Shown piece after piece: positions 51,401 through 56,024 of a stretch of DNA of 64,000 bases (position 1 is its first letter; each line of letters opens with the position of its first letter). Where the stretch lies: positions 51,038,019 to 51,102,018 of the forward strand of contig CM049306.1 of assembly GCA_026874595.1 (NCBI GenBank). Direction: 5' to 3'. Origin of the DNA: Sipunculus nudus. Lineage: Eukaryota; Annelida; Sipuncula; Golfingiida; Sipunculidae. The notes beneath the pieces are model-generated. The model had not been told where the DNA came from. It was given only the letters and a program-made list of their open reading frames with translations, and searched no databases. The position numbers and the translations under genes were made by a program.

Positions 51401-51906
51401 ATTGCATATGTAGGATACAGTGGTAGCTAGAACAAAGGATGAACTAAACCTTTTGGGATTAGCAATAAGCTGAATAGTATGAAACTCCTCTGTGTGGCCA
51501 TTCATTTCATTTCATTTTTCATTTTTATTCATTTTACTGCAACAAGAATATATACATTATACATGAAAAAGTTCATTTGTATATTACTGTACCTGTGACA
51601 AAGAGGACTTTTTCATTTAAATAAAAGTTAGATTTAAAAATAAAACACTAATCTTATTTTTTTTTGCAGATATGAATTAACACAGAAAATCTTACCTATC
51701 AGGCAGGCAAAGGCTATGGCTGCTAAAAGTCCTTGAACGAAAAGTCCCAGTGGTCCAGTCAAGTCACCATGGCCACAATGAAAGACTGGGGCTGTTCCCA
51801 ACCCACTGACTGTTACATGTTCAAGTGTTCCAGTATAACCTGTGTGTGTTGTATTGACACTTCCCTCTAAGCCTACCCCTGTACTGTTCTGTAACCATGG
51901 AGACAT
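6386..51906 (-). CDS. STIMATE: STIMATE (TMEM110) homologue, 7-exon coding region
   Basis: Coding segments in transcript order: 51906-51696, 43069-43021, 26667-26572, 21029-20908, 8172-8060, 6989-6906, 6655-6386. They total 945 nt, giving 314 residues plus stop; human STIMATE is about 294. All junctions are GT-AG and the phases agree. Recognised by family blocks in order: [16 protein letters not shown] (72-87), FFDTSKQ (88-94), HFANVFLAD, a hydrophobic block ending FGEYG (120-160), [12 protein letters not shown], and [11 protein letters not shown]. About five membrane segments: 51-71, 95-112, 120-143, 170-195 and 211-236. The C-terminal tail (about 237-314) is hydrophilic and acidic after a KKK. 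In vertebrates the protein is an ER STIM1 partner that promotes ER-plasma membrane junctions for store-operated calcium entry; that role here is inferred from homology. Two N-glycosylation sequons (N7, N18) lie before the first membrane segment. The introns carry nearly all the repeats in the window. Confidence 0.95.
6906..6989 (-). CDS. STIMATE: STIMATE coding exon 6
   Basis: 84 nt in phase 0, with acceptor gatttcag and donor gtaagt. It encodes 28 residues (198-225): [15 protein letters not shown], then [13 protein letters not shown]. The spacing matches human [22 protein letters not shown]. It forms the cytosolic loop and the first half of the last membrane helix. Confidence 0.95.
8060..8172 (-). 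CDS. STIMATE: STIMATE coding exon 5 (source of the adjacent minisatellite)
   Basis: 113 nt, with acceptor gtattttccag and donor gtaggt. It completes Gly160 and encodes residues 161-197, including [19 protein letters not shown] and a membrane helix ending in HFWHE. The CxAWxGQCALY block matches human CGAWVGQCALY. The first 68 nt of this exon (8172-8105) plus the last 48 nt of the preceding intron form the unit of the array that continues to 12104. Only this copy is followed by the rest of the exon and a donor site, so it must be the functional one. Confidence 0.95.
8104..12104 (-). repeat. 116-bp minisatellite, 35 units, derived from the intron 5'-side boundary of STIMATE exon 5
   Basis: Unit starts are at 8104, 8220, 8325, 8441 and onward to 11999; spacing is 116 bp with 114-bp and 105-bp variants. 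In gene orientation each unit is 48 nt of intron end (with a polypyrimidine tract and AG) plus the first 68 nt of exon 5. The 114-bp form lacks 2 bp in the intronic part. The 105-bp form (8220, 9021, 9818) lacks 11 bp in the exonic part. Unit 1 is the real exon boundary. The other 34 keep an AG at the splice position (CCAG, TCAG or AAG) but lack a donor. Read on from the exon frame, each meets TAG shortly after the junction. Confidence 0.97.
12105..12432. other. intron sequence between the minisatellite and the LINE
   Basis: Unique-looking AT-rich intron containing a short CAAGGTCA-type motif near 12170-12195. No gene seen. The last minisatellite unit and unit 34 share a variant (GGTTACTGA), which may reflect the ancestral intron end. 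Confidence 0.5.
12433..12467. repeat. (AAT)n microsatellite, LINE tail
   Basis: About ten AAT units; forms the 3' tail of the minus-strand LINE fragment. Confidence 0.9.
12433..13060 (-). mobile_element. LINE 3' fragment (CR1/L2/jockey-like reverse transcriptase C terminus)
   Basis: Minus-strand frames, broken by shifts and stops, read SRLDYYNS, then LPAEQ, then a degraded VQNNAA block. They end with an intact stretch ([20 protein letters not shown], then [15 protein letters not shown], stop), the standard C-terminal signature of non-LTR retrotransposon ORF2. A short 3' UTR follows the stop and finishes in an (ATT)n tail at 12433-12467, typical of CR1/L2-type 3' ends. It is 5'-truncated and dead. 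Confidence 0.85.
13577..14165. mobile_element. 589-bp MITE, TATAGTCC family, copy 1
   Basis: Long terminal inverted repeats: TATAGTCCGTCCCAGTAC at the left continues through a CGTGTCCGCATG block. The right end is its inverse, finishing at 14165 (GTACTGGGACGGACTATA). About 36 bp match with few changes. The TA-rich flanks fit a TA target duplication. No transposase frame. The interior holds a cluster of TGACGT(CA) motifs (about 13825-13885). Confidence 0.9.
14166..16360. other. intron, no gene recognised
   Basis: AT-rich intron with a 16-G run at 14635-14650 preceded by T-rich sequence. The longest frame (15379-15837, minus) has no recognisable domain and lies inside the intron. Confidence 0.5.
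16660..16905 (+). mobile_element. tRNA-derived SINE-like insertion
   Basis: Has an RNA polymerase III B box, GGTTCGAATCC (16842-16852), and an A-box-like stretch with TAGCGAAGCAGTTGG starting at 16799, in tRNA spacing. There is no intact cloverleaf acceptor stem, and non-tRNA sequence follows. This fits a tRNA-headed SINE rather than a tRNA gene. The outer limits are taken from the interruption of the surrounding tandem copies. Confidence 0.6.
17083..17507. mobile_element. 425-bp MITE with TA target duplication, CGCGA-rich
   Basis: The left end CTGTGTTTCC and the right end GGAAGCC-like inverse AAGCCAACCACAG are flanked by TA on both sides (17081-17082 and 17508-17509). CGCGAA/TTCGCG words repeat inside. 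A sister copy of the surrounding sequence at about 16500-16540 lacks the insert, showing the empty site. A related element is at 50930-51392. Confidence 0.7.
17561..19019. other. intron, no gene recognised
   Basis: AT-rich intron. The frames near 18765-19004 (minus) are short and lack any domain. Confidence 0.4.
19020..19575. repeat. degenerate GACCTTGACCTTTGACC-type repeat units
   Basis: Three or four loose units with CCTGTGACCTT, TTTGACC, TGACCCCTAAATCAA and GTGGTGGGC phrases. They are diverged relatives of the arrays at 38.3-39.1 kb and 47.3-49.7 kb. No clear termini. Confidence 0.7.
19931..20586 (-). mobile_element. Helitron-like non-autonomous element, complete (family D)
   Basis: Left end: the palindrome TGACCCATGGGTCA (in CAAGTGACCCATGGGTCA), then GCTCAGCCAACTGAC. 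Right end: a 13-bp-armed hairpin (TAGCTCAGATGAC with GTCAGCTGAGCTA, 20553-20583) followed by AAAA. The body has one core unit of about 300 bp seen also at 36.2-37.8 kb. Read on the minus strand, a 5' hairpin, an internal copy of its arm and a 3' palindrome just before the end resemble Helitron2/Helentron-type (HINE) structure. That classification is inferred. Confidence 0.65.
20908..21029 (-). CDS. STIMATE: STIMATE coding exon 4
   Basis: 122 nt, with acceptor gtttgtag and donor gtgagt. It completes Trp119 and encodes residues 120-159 ([19 protein letters not shown], then [21 protein letters not shown]), ending one base into Gly160. It contains the third membrane helix with conserved LLD, IYVG and FGEYG blocks. 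Confidence 0.95.
21290..21560 (-). mobile_element. partial inverted copy of the TATAGTCC-family MITE interior
   Basis: On the minus strand this reads GGTTGCAGGAGCCATTCC, a GACTAC block, ATGAGACAAATAAT, then TGACG motifs. The order and wording match the interior of the 13577-14165 element. The terminal repeats are not present or not recognisable. Confidence 0.55.
21561..23277. other. intron 4 sequence, no gene recognised
   Basis: AT-rich. No exon-like or transposon-like signal that I could support. Confidence 0.45.
23278..23696. mobile_element. GC-rich 393-bp insertion flanked by 13-bp direct repeats
   Basis: GACTAATAAATGT occurs at 23278-23290 and again at 23684-23696. The 393 bp between are clearly more GC-rich than the flanks. 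The minus strand is open for about 115 codons across most of the insert (up to a TAA near 23338), including [21 protein letters not shown] do not recognise the protein. A plus-strand frame of 75 codons overlaps it. A retroposed transcript fragment with a target-site duplication fits, but there is no poly(A) tract next to either repeat. Confidence 0.5.
23697..26571. other. intron 4 sequence with a solo element end
   Basis: AT-rich intron. At about 24778-24814 it contains an isolated hairpin end (ACATAGTATCCGC, then TTTTGGTGGATACAA) of the GTATCC-hairpin element family, with no matching left end. No genes seen. Confidence 0.5.
24775..24814 (-). mobile_element. solo right-end hairpin of the GTATCC family
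   Basis: A GTATCCGC arm and GGTGGATAC arm enclose a CTTCG loop, as at the right ends of the elements at 39251-41290 and 35720-36160. The rest of the element is missing or unrecognisable. Confidence 0.6.
26572..26667 (-). CDS. STIMATE: STIMATE coding exon 3
   Basis: 96 nt, with acceptor cattgcag and donor gtatgt. It encodes residues 88-118 ([31 protein letters not shown]); Trp119 is split across the junction. DTSKQ and HFANVxLAD are the most recognisable STIMATE family motifs, and the segment includes the second membrane helix. Confidence 0.96.
27084..27298. mobile_element. 215-bp MITE with GGATCC-containing inverted repeats, copy 1
   Basis: The left end CAGGGGCGGATCCAGGATTT and the right inverse ending CTGGATCTGCCACTG are flanked by the 5-bp direct repeat GTATG on both sides. 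The interior is G-rich on the plus strand and non-coding. The CAGGG start is reminiscent of hAT termini, but the 5-bp duplication is shorter than the usual 8. Confidence 0.88.
27304..28690. other. intron 3 sequence, no gene recognised
   Basis: AT-rich. The reading frames at 27603-27994 are rich in Phe/His/Ile/Leu and have no domain. Probably non-coding. Confidence 0.45.
28690..30070. mobile_element. composite foldback-type element with nested inverted repeats
   Basis: A 24-bp palindrome (28694-28717, arms ACCCAAAACAC) opens it. The arm at 28751-28926 is the inverse of 29403-29659, the latter with about 80 extra bp of CGACCACGCC-like sequence. A second inverted pair is about 29690-29835 versus 29915-30060 (AACGAAACACCG, CATCAGTTGA and AGAGTGTTTTGT blocks). 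The right edge, ACAGGTGTTTTGGG, mirrors the left palindrome. No transposase. Confidence 0.65.
30071..31497. other. intron 3 sequence, no gene recognised
   Basis: AT-rich, with a short ATGTATAT/CATGTATAT-rich patch near 30940-30975. Confidence 0.4.
31498..32124. mobile_element. 627-bp MITE, TATAGTCC family, copy 2
   Basis: The left end TATAGTCCATTCCAGCACCC and the right inverse (GGTGTGGAACGGACTATA at 32124) match the ends of the element at 13577-14165 with substitutions. The interior is largely diverged but keeps TGACG motifs near 31743-31770. Non-coding. Confidence 0.85.
32125..33690. other. intron 3 sequence, no gene recognised
   Basis: AT-rich. A phrase near 32810-32885 (AATGGACTAAATTTTGT, TTTTTGTATTTTCTAGGCT) resembles one near 26185-26253, so a low-copy dispersed repeat may be present. 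Confidence 0.4.
33700..34452 (-). mobile_element. tandem-core element with GTCTCC hairpin end (family E), copy 1
   Basis: Four or five loose units of about 170 bp built around AAGGTCAAGGTCACCAGTTTTT and GGTAGAA phrases. The right end is a hairpin at 34420-34443 (arms GTCTCCCTCC and GGGAGGGGAGAC) followed by ATAATTA. The left limit is uncertain. Confidence 0.6.
34453..35259. other. intron 3 sequence, no gene recognised
   Basis: AT-rich, with a run of 13 Gs at 35089-35101. Confidence 0.4.
35260..35456. mobile_element. 197-bp MITE with GGATCC-containing inverted repeats, copy 2
   Basis: Same ends as the element at 27084-27298 (left CAGGGGCGGATCCAGG, right CCTGGATCCGCTTCTG). Again flanked by a 5-bp direct repeat, here AAGGG. 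Confidence 0.88.
35613..35715. repeat. 21-bp tandem repeat, about 5 units
   Basis: The unit is TTACACCACCAGTCTTATAG plus G, repeated from 35613, 35634, 35655, 35676 and 35697 with few changes. Confidence 0.9.
35720..36160 (-). mobile_element. truncated GTATCC-hairpin (family F) element, right part only
   Basis: Contains one core unit (GCAAACATGGTTGCAGGTGG, AAGCTATCCAAGGGCTACAT), then the shared tail with ACGGACGCTGGGCAGAG-like text and a short CGG run. It ends in the hairpin with arms GTATCCGC and GGCGGATAC. No left end; the first 20 bp beyond the hairpin run into the next element. Confidence 0.65.
36160..37838 (-). mobile_element. family D element with five ~338-bp core units, 5'-truncated
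   Basis: Units start near 36166, 36508, 36845, 37189 and 37522 (CAGTCTGCAGAAACTGATG phrase). Each runs through ATTATTCTGAGGG, ATGGGTAACAGAGACC and TTGTGCCCTGTTAAC. It ends with an ACAGACGGACGGACGCC stretch and a hairpin at 37808-37838 (arms TAGCTCAGATGAC and GTCAGCTTAGCTA) followed by AAAA. Repeated look-alike reading frames here are produced by the repeats and are not genes. Confidence 0.75.
37893..37970 (+). mobile_element. tRNA-like SINE head or tRNA pseudogene
   Basis: TAGCTCAGTGGTAGAGC (37900-37916) is a near-perfect A box/D arm, and GGTTCAATTAA (37943-37953) is a B-box-like T arm. A 5-bp arm with one mismatch frames a 7-nt loop with GGC at the anticodon position. The T stem and acceptor stem do not pair, so it is not a working tRNA gene. 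Confidence 0.55.
38203..39145 (-). mobile_element. family D element with GACCTTGACCTTTGACC core units
   Basis: Left end GGGACCCATGGGTCTTGACG followed by CTCAGCC, as at 19931. Five or six diverged units with CCTGTGACCTTGACCTTTG and GACCCCAAAATCA phrases. The right end has GACAGACGGACAG tetranucleotide-like text and GTGATTACTATAGGG. The final hairpin is decayed. Confidence 0.6.
39390..41060. repeat. ~280-bp tandem array with GGTGGCGCCACC palindromes
   Basis: About six units. Each has two AGGTGGCGCCACC motifs about 150 bp apart, at roughly 39403/39549, 39678/39829, 39957/40107, 40237/40386, 40517/40667 and 40798/40947. Some motifs are mutated. The core lies inside the element at 39251-41290. 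Confidence 0.85.
41211..41237. repeat. (CGG)9 microsatellite
   Basis: Nine perfect CGG units beside the right end of the family F element. It varies in length between copies (short at about 36098, longer and interrupted at 50256). Confidence 0.9.
41300..41640 (-). mobile_element. truncated family D unit
   Basis: One core unit (ACAGGTGGCACCACC, ATTCTGGGGGGTACTTT, TTTGTGCCCTGCTAA) and a decayed right end, CCTATAACTCAGTTGACTAA. Abuts the family F element. Confidence 0.6.
41720..42805. mobile_element. Tc1/mariner-superfamily, pogo/Tigger-like non-autonomous element
   Basis: The right end, inverted, reads CAGTCAAGCCCGCTTATTGT next to TA (42806-42807). The left end keeps CCCGCTTATTGTCA at about 41733. 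The interior is richer in GC than the surroundings. Its frames (41710-42300) have no transposase motif. The left terminus is decayed. Confidence 0.55.
42841..42934. repeat. (GA)n-rich simple repeat
   Basis: Purine-only tract of GAGA with GGGG interruptions, 85 bp upstream (plus sense) of exon 2. Confidence 0.9.
43021..43069 (-). CDS. STIMATE: STIMATE coding exon 2 (49 nt)
   Basis: A small exon with acceptor ttaacag and donor gtgagt. It encodes [16 protein letters not shown] with codons 71 and 87 split. This is the basic loop after the first membrane segment and matches human KRFREPKHERRPWRIW almost residue for residue. It is isolated between introns of about 8.6 kb and 16.4 kb and is too short to be found by reading-frame length; it was found by homology and phase. 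Confidence 0.95.
43763..43900. mobile_element. 138-bp MITE with TACCCCTTTCACAC inverted repeats
   Basis: The left end TACCCCTTTCACACGGCAAA is mirrored by TTTTGTGTGTGAAAGGGGTA at the right end. No coding capacity. Confidence 0.8.
43901..44621. other. intron 2 sequence, no gene recognised
   Basis: AT-rich, nothing supportable. Confidence 0.4.
44622..46308 (-). mobile_element. family D element, complete, with several decayed core units
   Basis: The left end ACAAGTGGCCCATGGGCC, then GATCAGCTGA, matches the 19931 and 38203 left ends. The right end has a GACAGACAGACAG tract, then GTGATCGCTATAGCTCAGAT and a partly decayed hairpin ending about 46308. The interior contains three to four units of the 338-bp core (TTTGTGCCCTGTAAACAGAT) and a 16-G run at 46088-46103. 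Confidence 0.6.
46550..47068 (-). mobile_element. tandem-core element with GTCTCC hairpin end (family E), copy 2
   Basis: Three units with AAGGTCAAGGTCACTGG and GGTAGGAACAA phrases. The right hairpin at 47035-47061 (arms GTCTCCCC and GGGGGGAGAC) is followed by ATAATTA, exactly as at 34443. The arm sequences differ in compensating ways. Confidence 0.6.
47290..49745. repeat. 288-bp tandem array, about 8 units, rich in AGGTCA half-sites
   Basis: Unit starts (TCCTGTGACCTTGACC) fall near 47324, 47612, 47901, 48189, 48478, 48766, 49054 and 49343, spaced 288-289 bp. Each unit has two related halves, one with TGACCTTGACCTTTGACC and one with TGACCTTCACCTTTGACC. On the minus strand these read as AGGTCAAAGGTCA (DR1) and TCAAGGTCA elements. 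The repeated frames seen here are by-products. Confidence 0.92.
50256..50291. repeat. interrupted (CGG)n microsatellite
   Basis: CGG units with one GGGT interruption, next to the right hairpin of the family F element. Confidence 0.9.
50341..50929. other. intron 2 sequence, no gene recognised
   Basis: AT-rich, with a C-rich patch at about 50719-50745. Confidence 0.4.
50930..51392. mobile_element. relative of the 17083-17507 MITE
   Basis: Left GGTTGGCTTCATATTTGCGA and right AGGCAACCACAG followed by TA match the ends of the 17083-17507 element. AATAAAACCCTCG also recurs near the right end. The left outer limit is approximate. Confidence 0.6.
51696..51906 (-). CDS. STIMATE: STIMATE coding exon 1 (start codon, first membrane segment)
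   Basis: Encodes residues 1-70 plus the first base of codon 71. The start is the ATG at 51906-51904 (MSPWLQ). An in-frame TGA lies 39 nt upstream in the same exon, which rules out an N-terminal extension. The N terminus is Ser/Thr/Gly-rich with NST and NTT sequons, and is followed by the first membrane segment ([16 protein letters not shown]). The donor follows CTGATAG and reads gtaaga; codon 71 is completed by exon 2 as GTC (Val). This matches the human block in which a membrane segment runs straight into a KRxxEPK motif. The N-terminal 45 residues are not recognisably conserved, as is normal for this family. Confidence 0.93.
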
Positions 51907-51965
51907 CACAATACTCCACCCTATCCTGTTACTCCTGTCTTTTCACACTGAATGAAGAAGATGAC
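51907..51965 (-). other. STIMATE: 5' UTR portion of the start-codon exon
   Basis: A polypyrimidine tract ending in ttgtttacag (AG at 51967-51966) makes a good 3' splice site, so the start-codon exon probably begins at 51965 with 59 nt of 5' UTR. This implies at least one upstream non-coding exon. The best candidate ends at 59721. Confidence 0.65.
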
Positions 51966-52985
51966 CTGTAAACAAAGAGAAATAAAAATCATCTTTAAAC
52001 ATTAGATATATATATATACTACTACAGGTAGTAACCAGATACAACAGTGCATACACAGTGGAGCAGTATCTGAACACTGTTTATCCGAAAAATCATTTAT
52101 CCTAAACTGAAAACCGACAACCAATATTTTGACAGTTTCTCGGAAATCCTAACTATAAAAATTATTCAGCAACTATTTGACTTCTGTTTTTCCAGGGCCA
52201 AGTAACAATAATTTAAATGTATTTTAAATTAACTAAACTGATGGAAAACCTCATAAAATGCTATTGCCAACATTTATTTTGAAACAGCTCCAATAATTTA
52301 TGTCTGTCAGTTCTGATAAAGGCCCATGCTTGGTGGCAATACGGCAATCATGGTGAATCAAAATGGTGGTCTATCAAAACAAAAACCCTGTCCCCTGAGA
52401 AAATCAGACAAAAAATACCCTACTGTACCTCCACAAGGGCATGAATTCACATCTAGACCCATGCAAAAATATAATCAACTGTTCCTTAACCCTTAGCTCA
52501 CAAAAGAAAAATATCACTGTATTTCATTAAAAACATTTGCAATACTGATGACATTCAATCAAAGCCAGTTATTCACATACCTTATATGTAGAATTTATGT
52601 GCAACATGGCTTACTGGGTATATAGTAACTAGTGAATGCCTACTAGGAAAAGTTCTCATAATACCCCTATGACAGTTCACTTTGAACACTGCATGTGACC
52701 TCCTGGGACCTTCCAGTCACATGCTGTGAGATATGGAAGGATCCTACAGGTATGGCCACCAGGGACTTACTGGGAAAAACCAAGCAAACCCAACGCTCTG
52801 TAAAACATAATCTGATTGGTTCAGCATGTAAACAAAGATGACTGCGCCCATGTGGAGCTTGTTGTGCAGCACTGCAAGAGAGGAAATTTACAAACAGTGG
52901 GGGAAAACTGACCTCAGGCTACCCCAGCAAGCTGGTATAGAGACCGTCCTGAAAGGTGACAACTGCAATATGTATATTCCAAGGT
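51966..52985. other. 5' intron sequence, no gene recognised
   Basis: Intron upstream of the start-codon exon. No exon-like signal supported. Confidence 0.4.
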
Positions 52986-53008
52986 GGGGGGGGGGGGGGG
53001 GGGGGGGG
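52986..53008. repeat. poly(G) run of 23
   Basis: Twenty-three consecutive Gs on the plus strand. Other long G runs lie at 14635-14650, 35089-35101 and 46088-46103. Confidence 0.95.
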
Positions 53009-53857
53009 AATTGGAAAAAGTCTGTGCCACCAAGCACTTTTGACCCCAATACAAACTAGACATTTCTTGGCACCGTATCCCCAGACAATTAATCCCCCCC
53101 CCCTCTTTAAGAATAGGCCCCCCATCTTCAGCAACAATTAATATCAGACCACACTCAAAGAAAAGGTCACTCTCATAGAAAAGGTCATGACCCCAATTTC
53201 GATTTACATCATCCCCTAACCCATGTCTATGTATATGCATATTATGAAAGAAATCTGTCCATTAGTTTTTGACTTATAATGCTCACATTACTGTTAAGTG
53301 GCAATGATGGGGTATTAGACGGCACAAAAACAAGTAAAAGAATAACAGATGGCGCTATCAGTTTCCGGTACATGACAACACTATCCAAGATCTTTGGTCA
53401 AGTTGATTTTTGGACCAATCAATGCATCCCTTATTGTCATATTAATGATTTTGTGTGATTTTCACCGTATATGGCATGTTCAAGGTAAAGGCCACTCTCA
53501 TAGGAAAGGTCATGACCCCAATTTAAATAAACATCATCCCATAACCCATATCTATGTATATGCATAATATGAAAGAAATCTGTCCATTAGTTTTTGACTT
53601 ATAATGCTCACAGTAGTGTTAAGTGGCAATGATGGGGTCTTAAACGGCACAAAAACAAGTAAAAGAATAACAGGTGGTGCCACCTGTTTCCGGTACATGA
53701 CAATACTATCCAAGATCTTCGGTCAAGTTGTTTTTTGGACCAATCCATGCATCCCTTATTGAAATATTAATGATTTTGTGTGATTTTCACCATATATGGC
53801 AATATTCAAGGTCAAGGCCACTCTAATAGGAAAGGTCATGACCCCAACATATATATA

Positions 53858-55217
53858 CAGTGGAACCCCACAATTACGACCACCCTGGGGACCGAGCAAA
53901 GTGGTCGTAATTTGGGGGTGGTCGTATTTGTGAAACTCTGATCTTGGTTGCATATCACACGCCGATGTTTAATGTATATCAGTGTGTATTTATTACATAT
54001 CTTCACTGTAAATTATGACAAATATTTAACTCTGGGCATGAACCTTATTATGAATGTTTTTGTGTGTAAGTGAAAAGAAAAAATTGTTAAAAATATCTAT
54101 TCATGATAAAAATTAATATACATGTACACACGTAATGCCTGACGATTAACCCATAATTACACTAAGGGCAATACGAAAATCTACTTAATGCATATTGAAC
54201 ATAATACGTGGCAGAATATCTGCACGAAAGACTTGGAATTTTGGAAGCACTGTGAATAGAATATCATTGTATCAGACTATGTTAATTCTTCACGAAGGAG
54301 TCCAAGGTGGTTTGTCTTGAGATCACACATGTAGAGCGCACGGCACAGGCGGTCAGTTCATCTTCCAGGGCACAGATCTGTTCCATCAGCTTGGTGCAGT
54401 TCTGCTGCTGCAAGAATCCCTTTAAGTCAGAGGCCCACCGTAGTACATCCTTAAGGAGAGCTCTTTCCGAGGCATTGTTGCACAACAGCAAGCAATTTAA
54501 ACTCAAACTGAACCAGTATAGAAATTAACTGTCAGAGATTTATCTGGTAAGGCCAGAAAATTTGTGGGATTTGCCTCCATGCAAGCTTTATTTTTACATT
54601 ATACTGACTGCTCAATACTCAGTGTGAGTAAGGTATAAGCACATTTAGGATTAACTAGGTCGTTAATTGGACCAATGAGGATCGAACAATATGTGATGAG
54701 TAGAAATAATAAGTTCTCCACCCCGCACTCAGGGTAGCAGTGATACAGGTGATCACTGAGGGGTAATTAGCATCGCTTGCCCAAGACCCCAGGGCAGTTA
54801 GCCAGGCAGACCGGCTCATTAAGTAATCAGGCCTATGGTTACCCTCTTTGATCTTTAACGTACGCCTCAATGAGTCTCGGCGCAGACATCCAGTCAGGAA
54901 AATATGCGGGACCAGATTAACACTTGGGTTGGGAAACCTTGTTACCCTCTTTGATCTATTGTTAAGGCGCCTGTGACAAGGCGCAGCCATTGACTCGTGA
55001 CAAATGTTGTTTCGGTACATCTCGACGGTGGTCACATTAGCGGGGTCGCGTTAGTGCTGGGGCCGGGAAATCTGGTCGTAATTCTGAATTCAGGGGTGGT
55101 CGTAATTCTGAGTCATTTATAAACATAAAAAACTAAAAATAAATCGGGACCAAGCAAAGTGGTCGTAATTGTGGGGTGGTCGCAATTATGGGGTGGTCGC
55201 AAGGCGGGGTTCCACTG
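53858..55217. mobile_element. Tigger/pogo-type DNA transposon, deletion derivative, nested
   Basis: Inverted ends CAGTGGAACCCCACAATTAC and its inverse (GCGGGGTTCCACTG), with TA on both sides (53856-53857 and 55218-55219), as in the Tc1/mariner superfamily. ACGACCACC/GGTGGTCGTAAT words repeat inside both ends. It sits within a repeat unit whose text resumes on the other side. It carries a transposase C-terminal remnant (54282-54506) only. Confidence 0.8.
54282..54506 (-). pseudogene. C-terminal fragment of a Tigger/pogo-like transposase
   Basis: A minus-strand frame of 74 codons. It has a hydrophobic helix-like start, then SERALLKDVLRWASDLKGFL, an acidic LEDELTA stretch, and the ending RQTTLDSFVKN. 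A terminal Q-T-T-(I/L)-x-x-F-x-K motif is common at the C terminus of Tigger/pogo-type proteins. The DDE catalytic core and DNA-binding domains are absent, so this cannot be an active enzyme. Confidence 0.6.
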
Positions 55218-56024
55218 TACATCATCCCATAACCCATGTCTATGTATATGCATAATATGAAAGAAATCTGTCCATTAGTTTTTGACTTATAATGCTCACA
55301 GTAGTGTTAAGTGGCAATGATGGGGGTATTAAATGGCATGAATTCAAGTAAAAGAATAACAGATGGCGCCACCTGTTTTCTGTACATGACATTACTATCC
55401 AAGATCTTCGGTCAAGTTGATTTTTAGACCAATCCATGCATCCCTTATTGAGAAATTGAAGATTTTGTGTGATTTTTACCATATATGGCAATATTCAAGG
55501 TCAAGGCCACTCTCATGGAAAGGTCATGATCCCAATTTAAATAAACATCATCCCATATTCCATATCTATGTATATGCATAATATAAAAGAAATCTGTCCA
55601 TTAGTTTTTGACTTATAATGCTCACAGTACTGTCAAGTAACAATTTTGGGGGTATTAAACGGCACCAAAACAAGTGAAGAATAATAGGCACACGTTTCTG
55701 GAACATGACAACCCTATCCATGATCTTCCATCAACTTGATTTTGGGATCAATCCATGCAAGATTTCTTGAGATATTTAAGAATTTGTGTGGTTTTCCCTA
55801 AAACTGGACCAATTCAAGGTCAAGGACACTCTCCTAGTCAAGGTCATGACCTCATTTTAAATAGGCGTCGTCCTCTCACCCGTATCTATACATATACCAA
55901 GTTTGGTAAAGATCCGTGAAATATTTTTTGAGTAATTGCGCCAACAAGATTTATATGCGGCGGCGGCAGTGGGACCGGTATGAAAACTTAGTATCCCCCC
56001 CCACTTTGTCTGGGGATACAATAA

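Larger units (their letters stand above)
53055..56024 (-). mobile_element. Helitron-like element (family F) split by a Tigger-type insertion
   Basis: Left ACTAGACATTTCTTGGCACC, then GTATCCCCAGACA (53075). The left palindrome arm is partly deleted. Core units of about 330 bp (CAAGGTCAAGGCCACTCT, TCTATGTATATGCATAATAT, GGTGGCGCCACC-like words). Right CGG tract, then a hairpin at 55991-56019 (GTATCCCC and GGGGATAC arms), then AATAA. The core is interrupted at 53858-55217. Confidence 0.68.

Noticed and set aside
54655-55035. 126-residue minus-strand protein inside the Tigger-type element
   Set aside because: No DDE or DNA-binding motif and it does not join the transposase C terminus. Probably non-coding filler of the deletion derivative.
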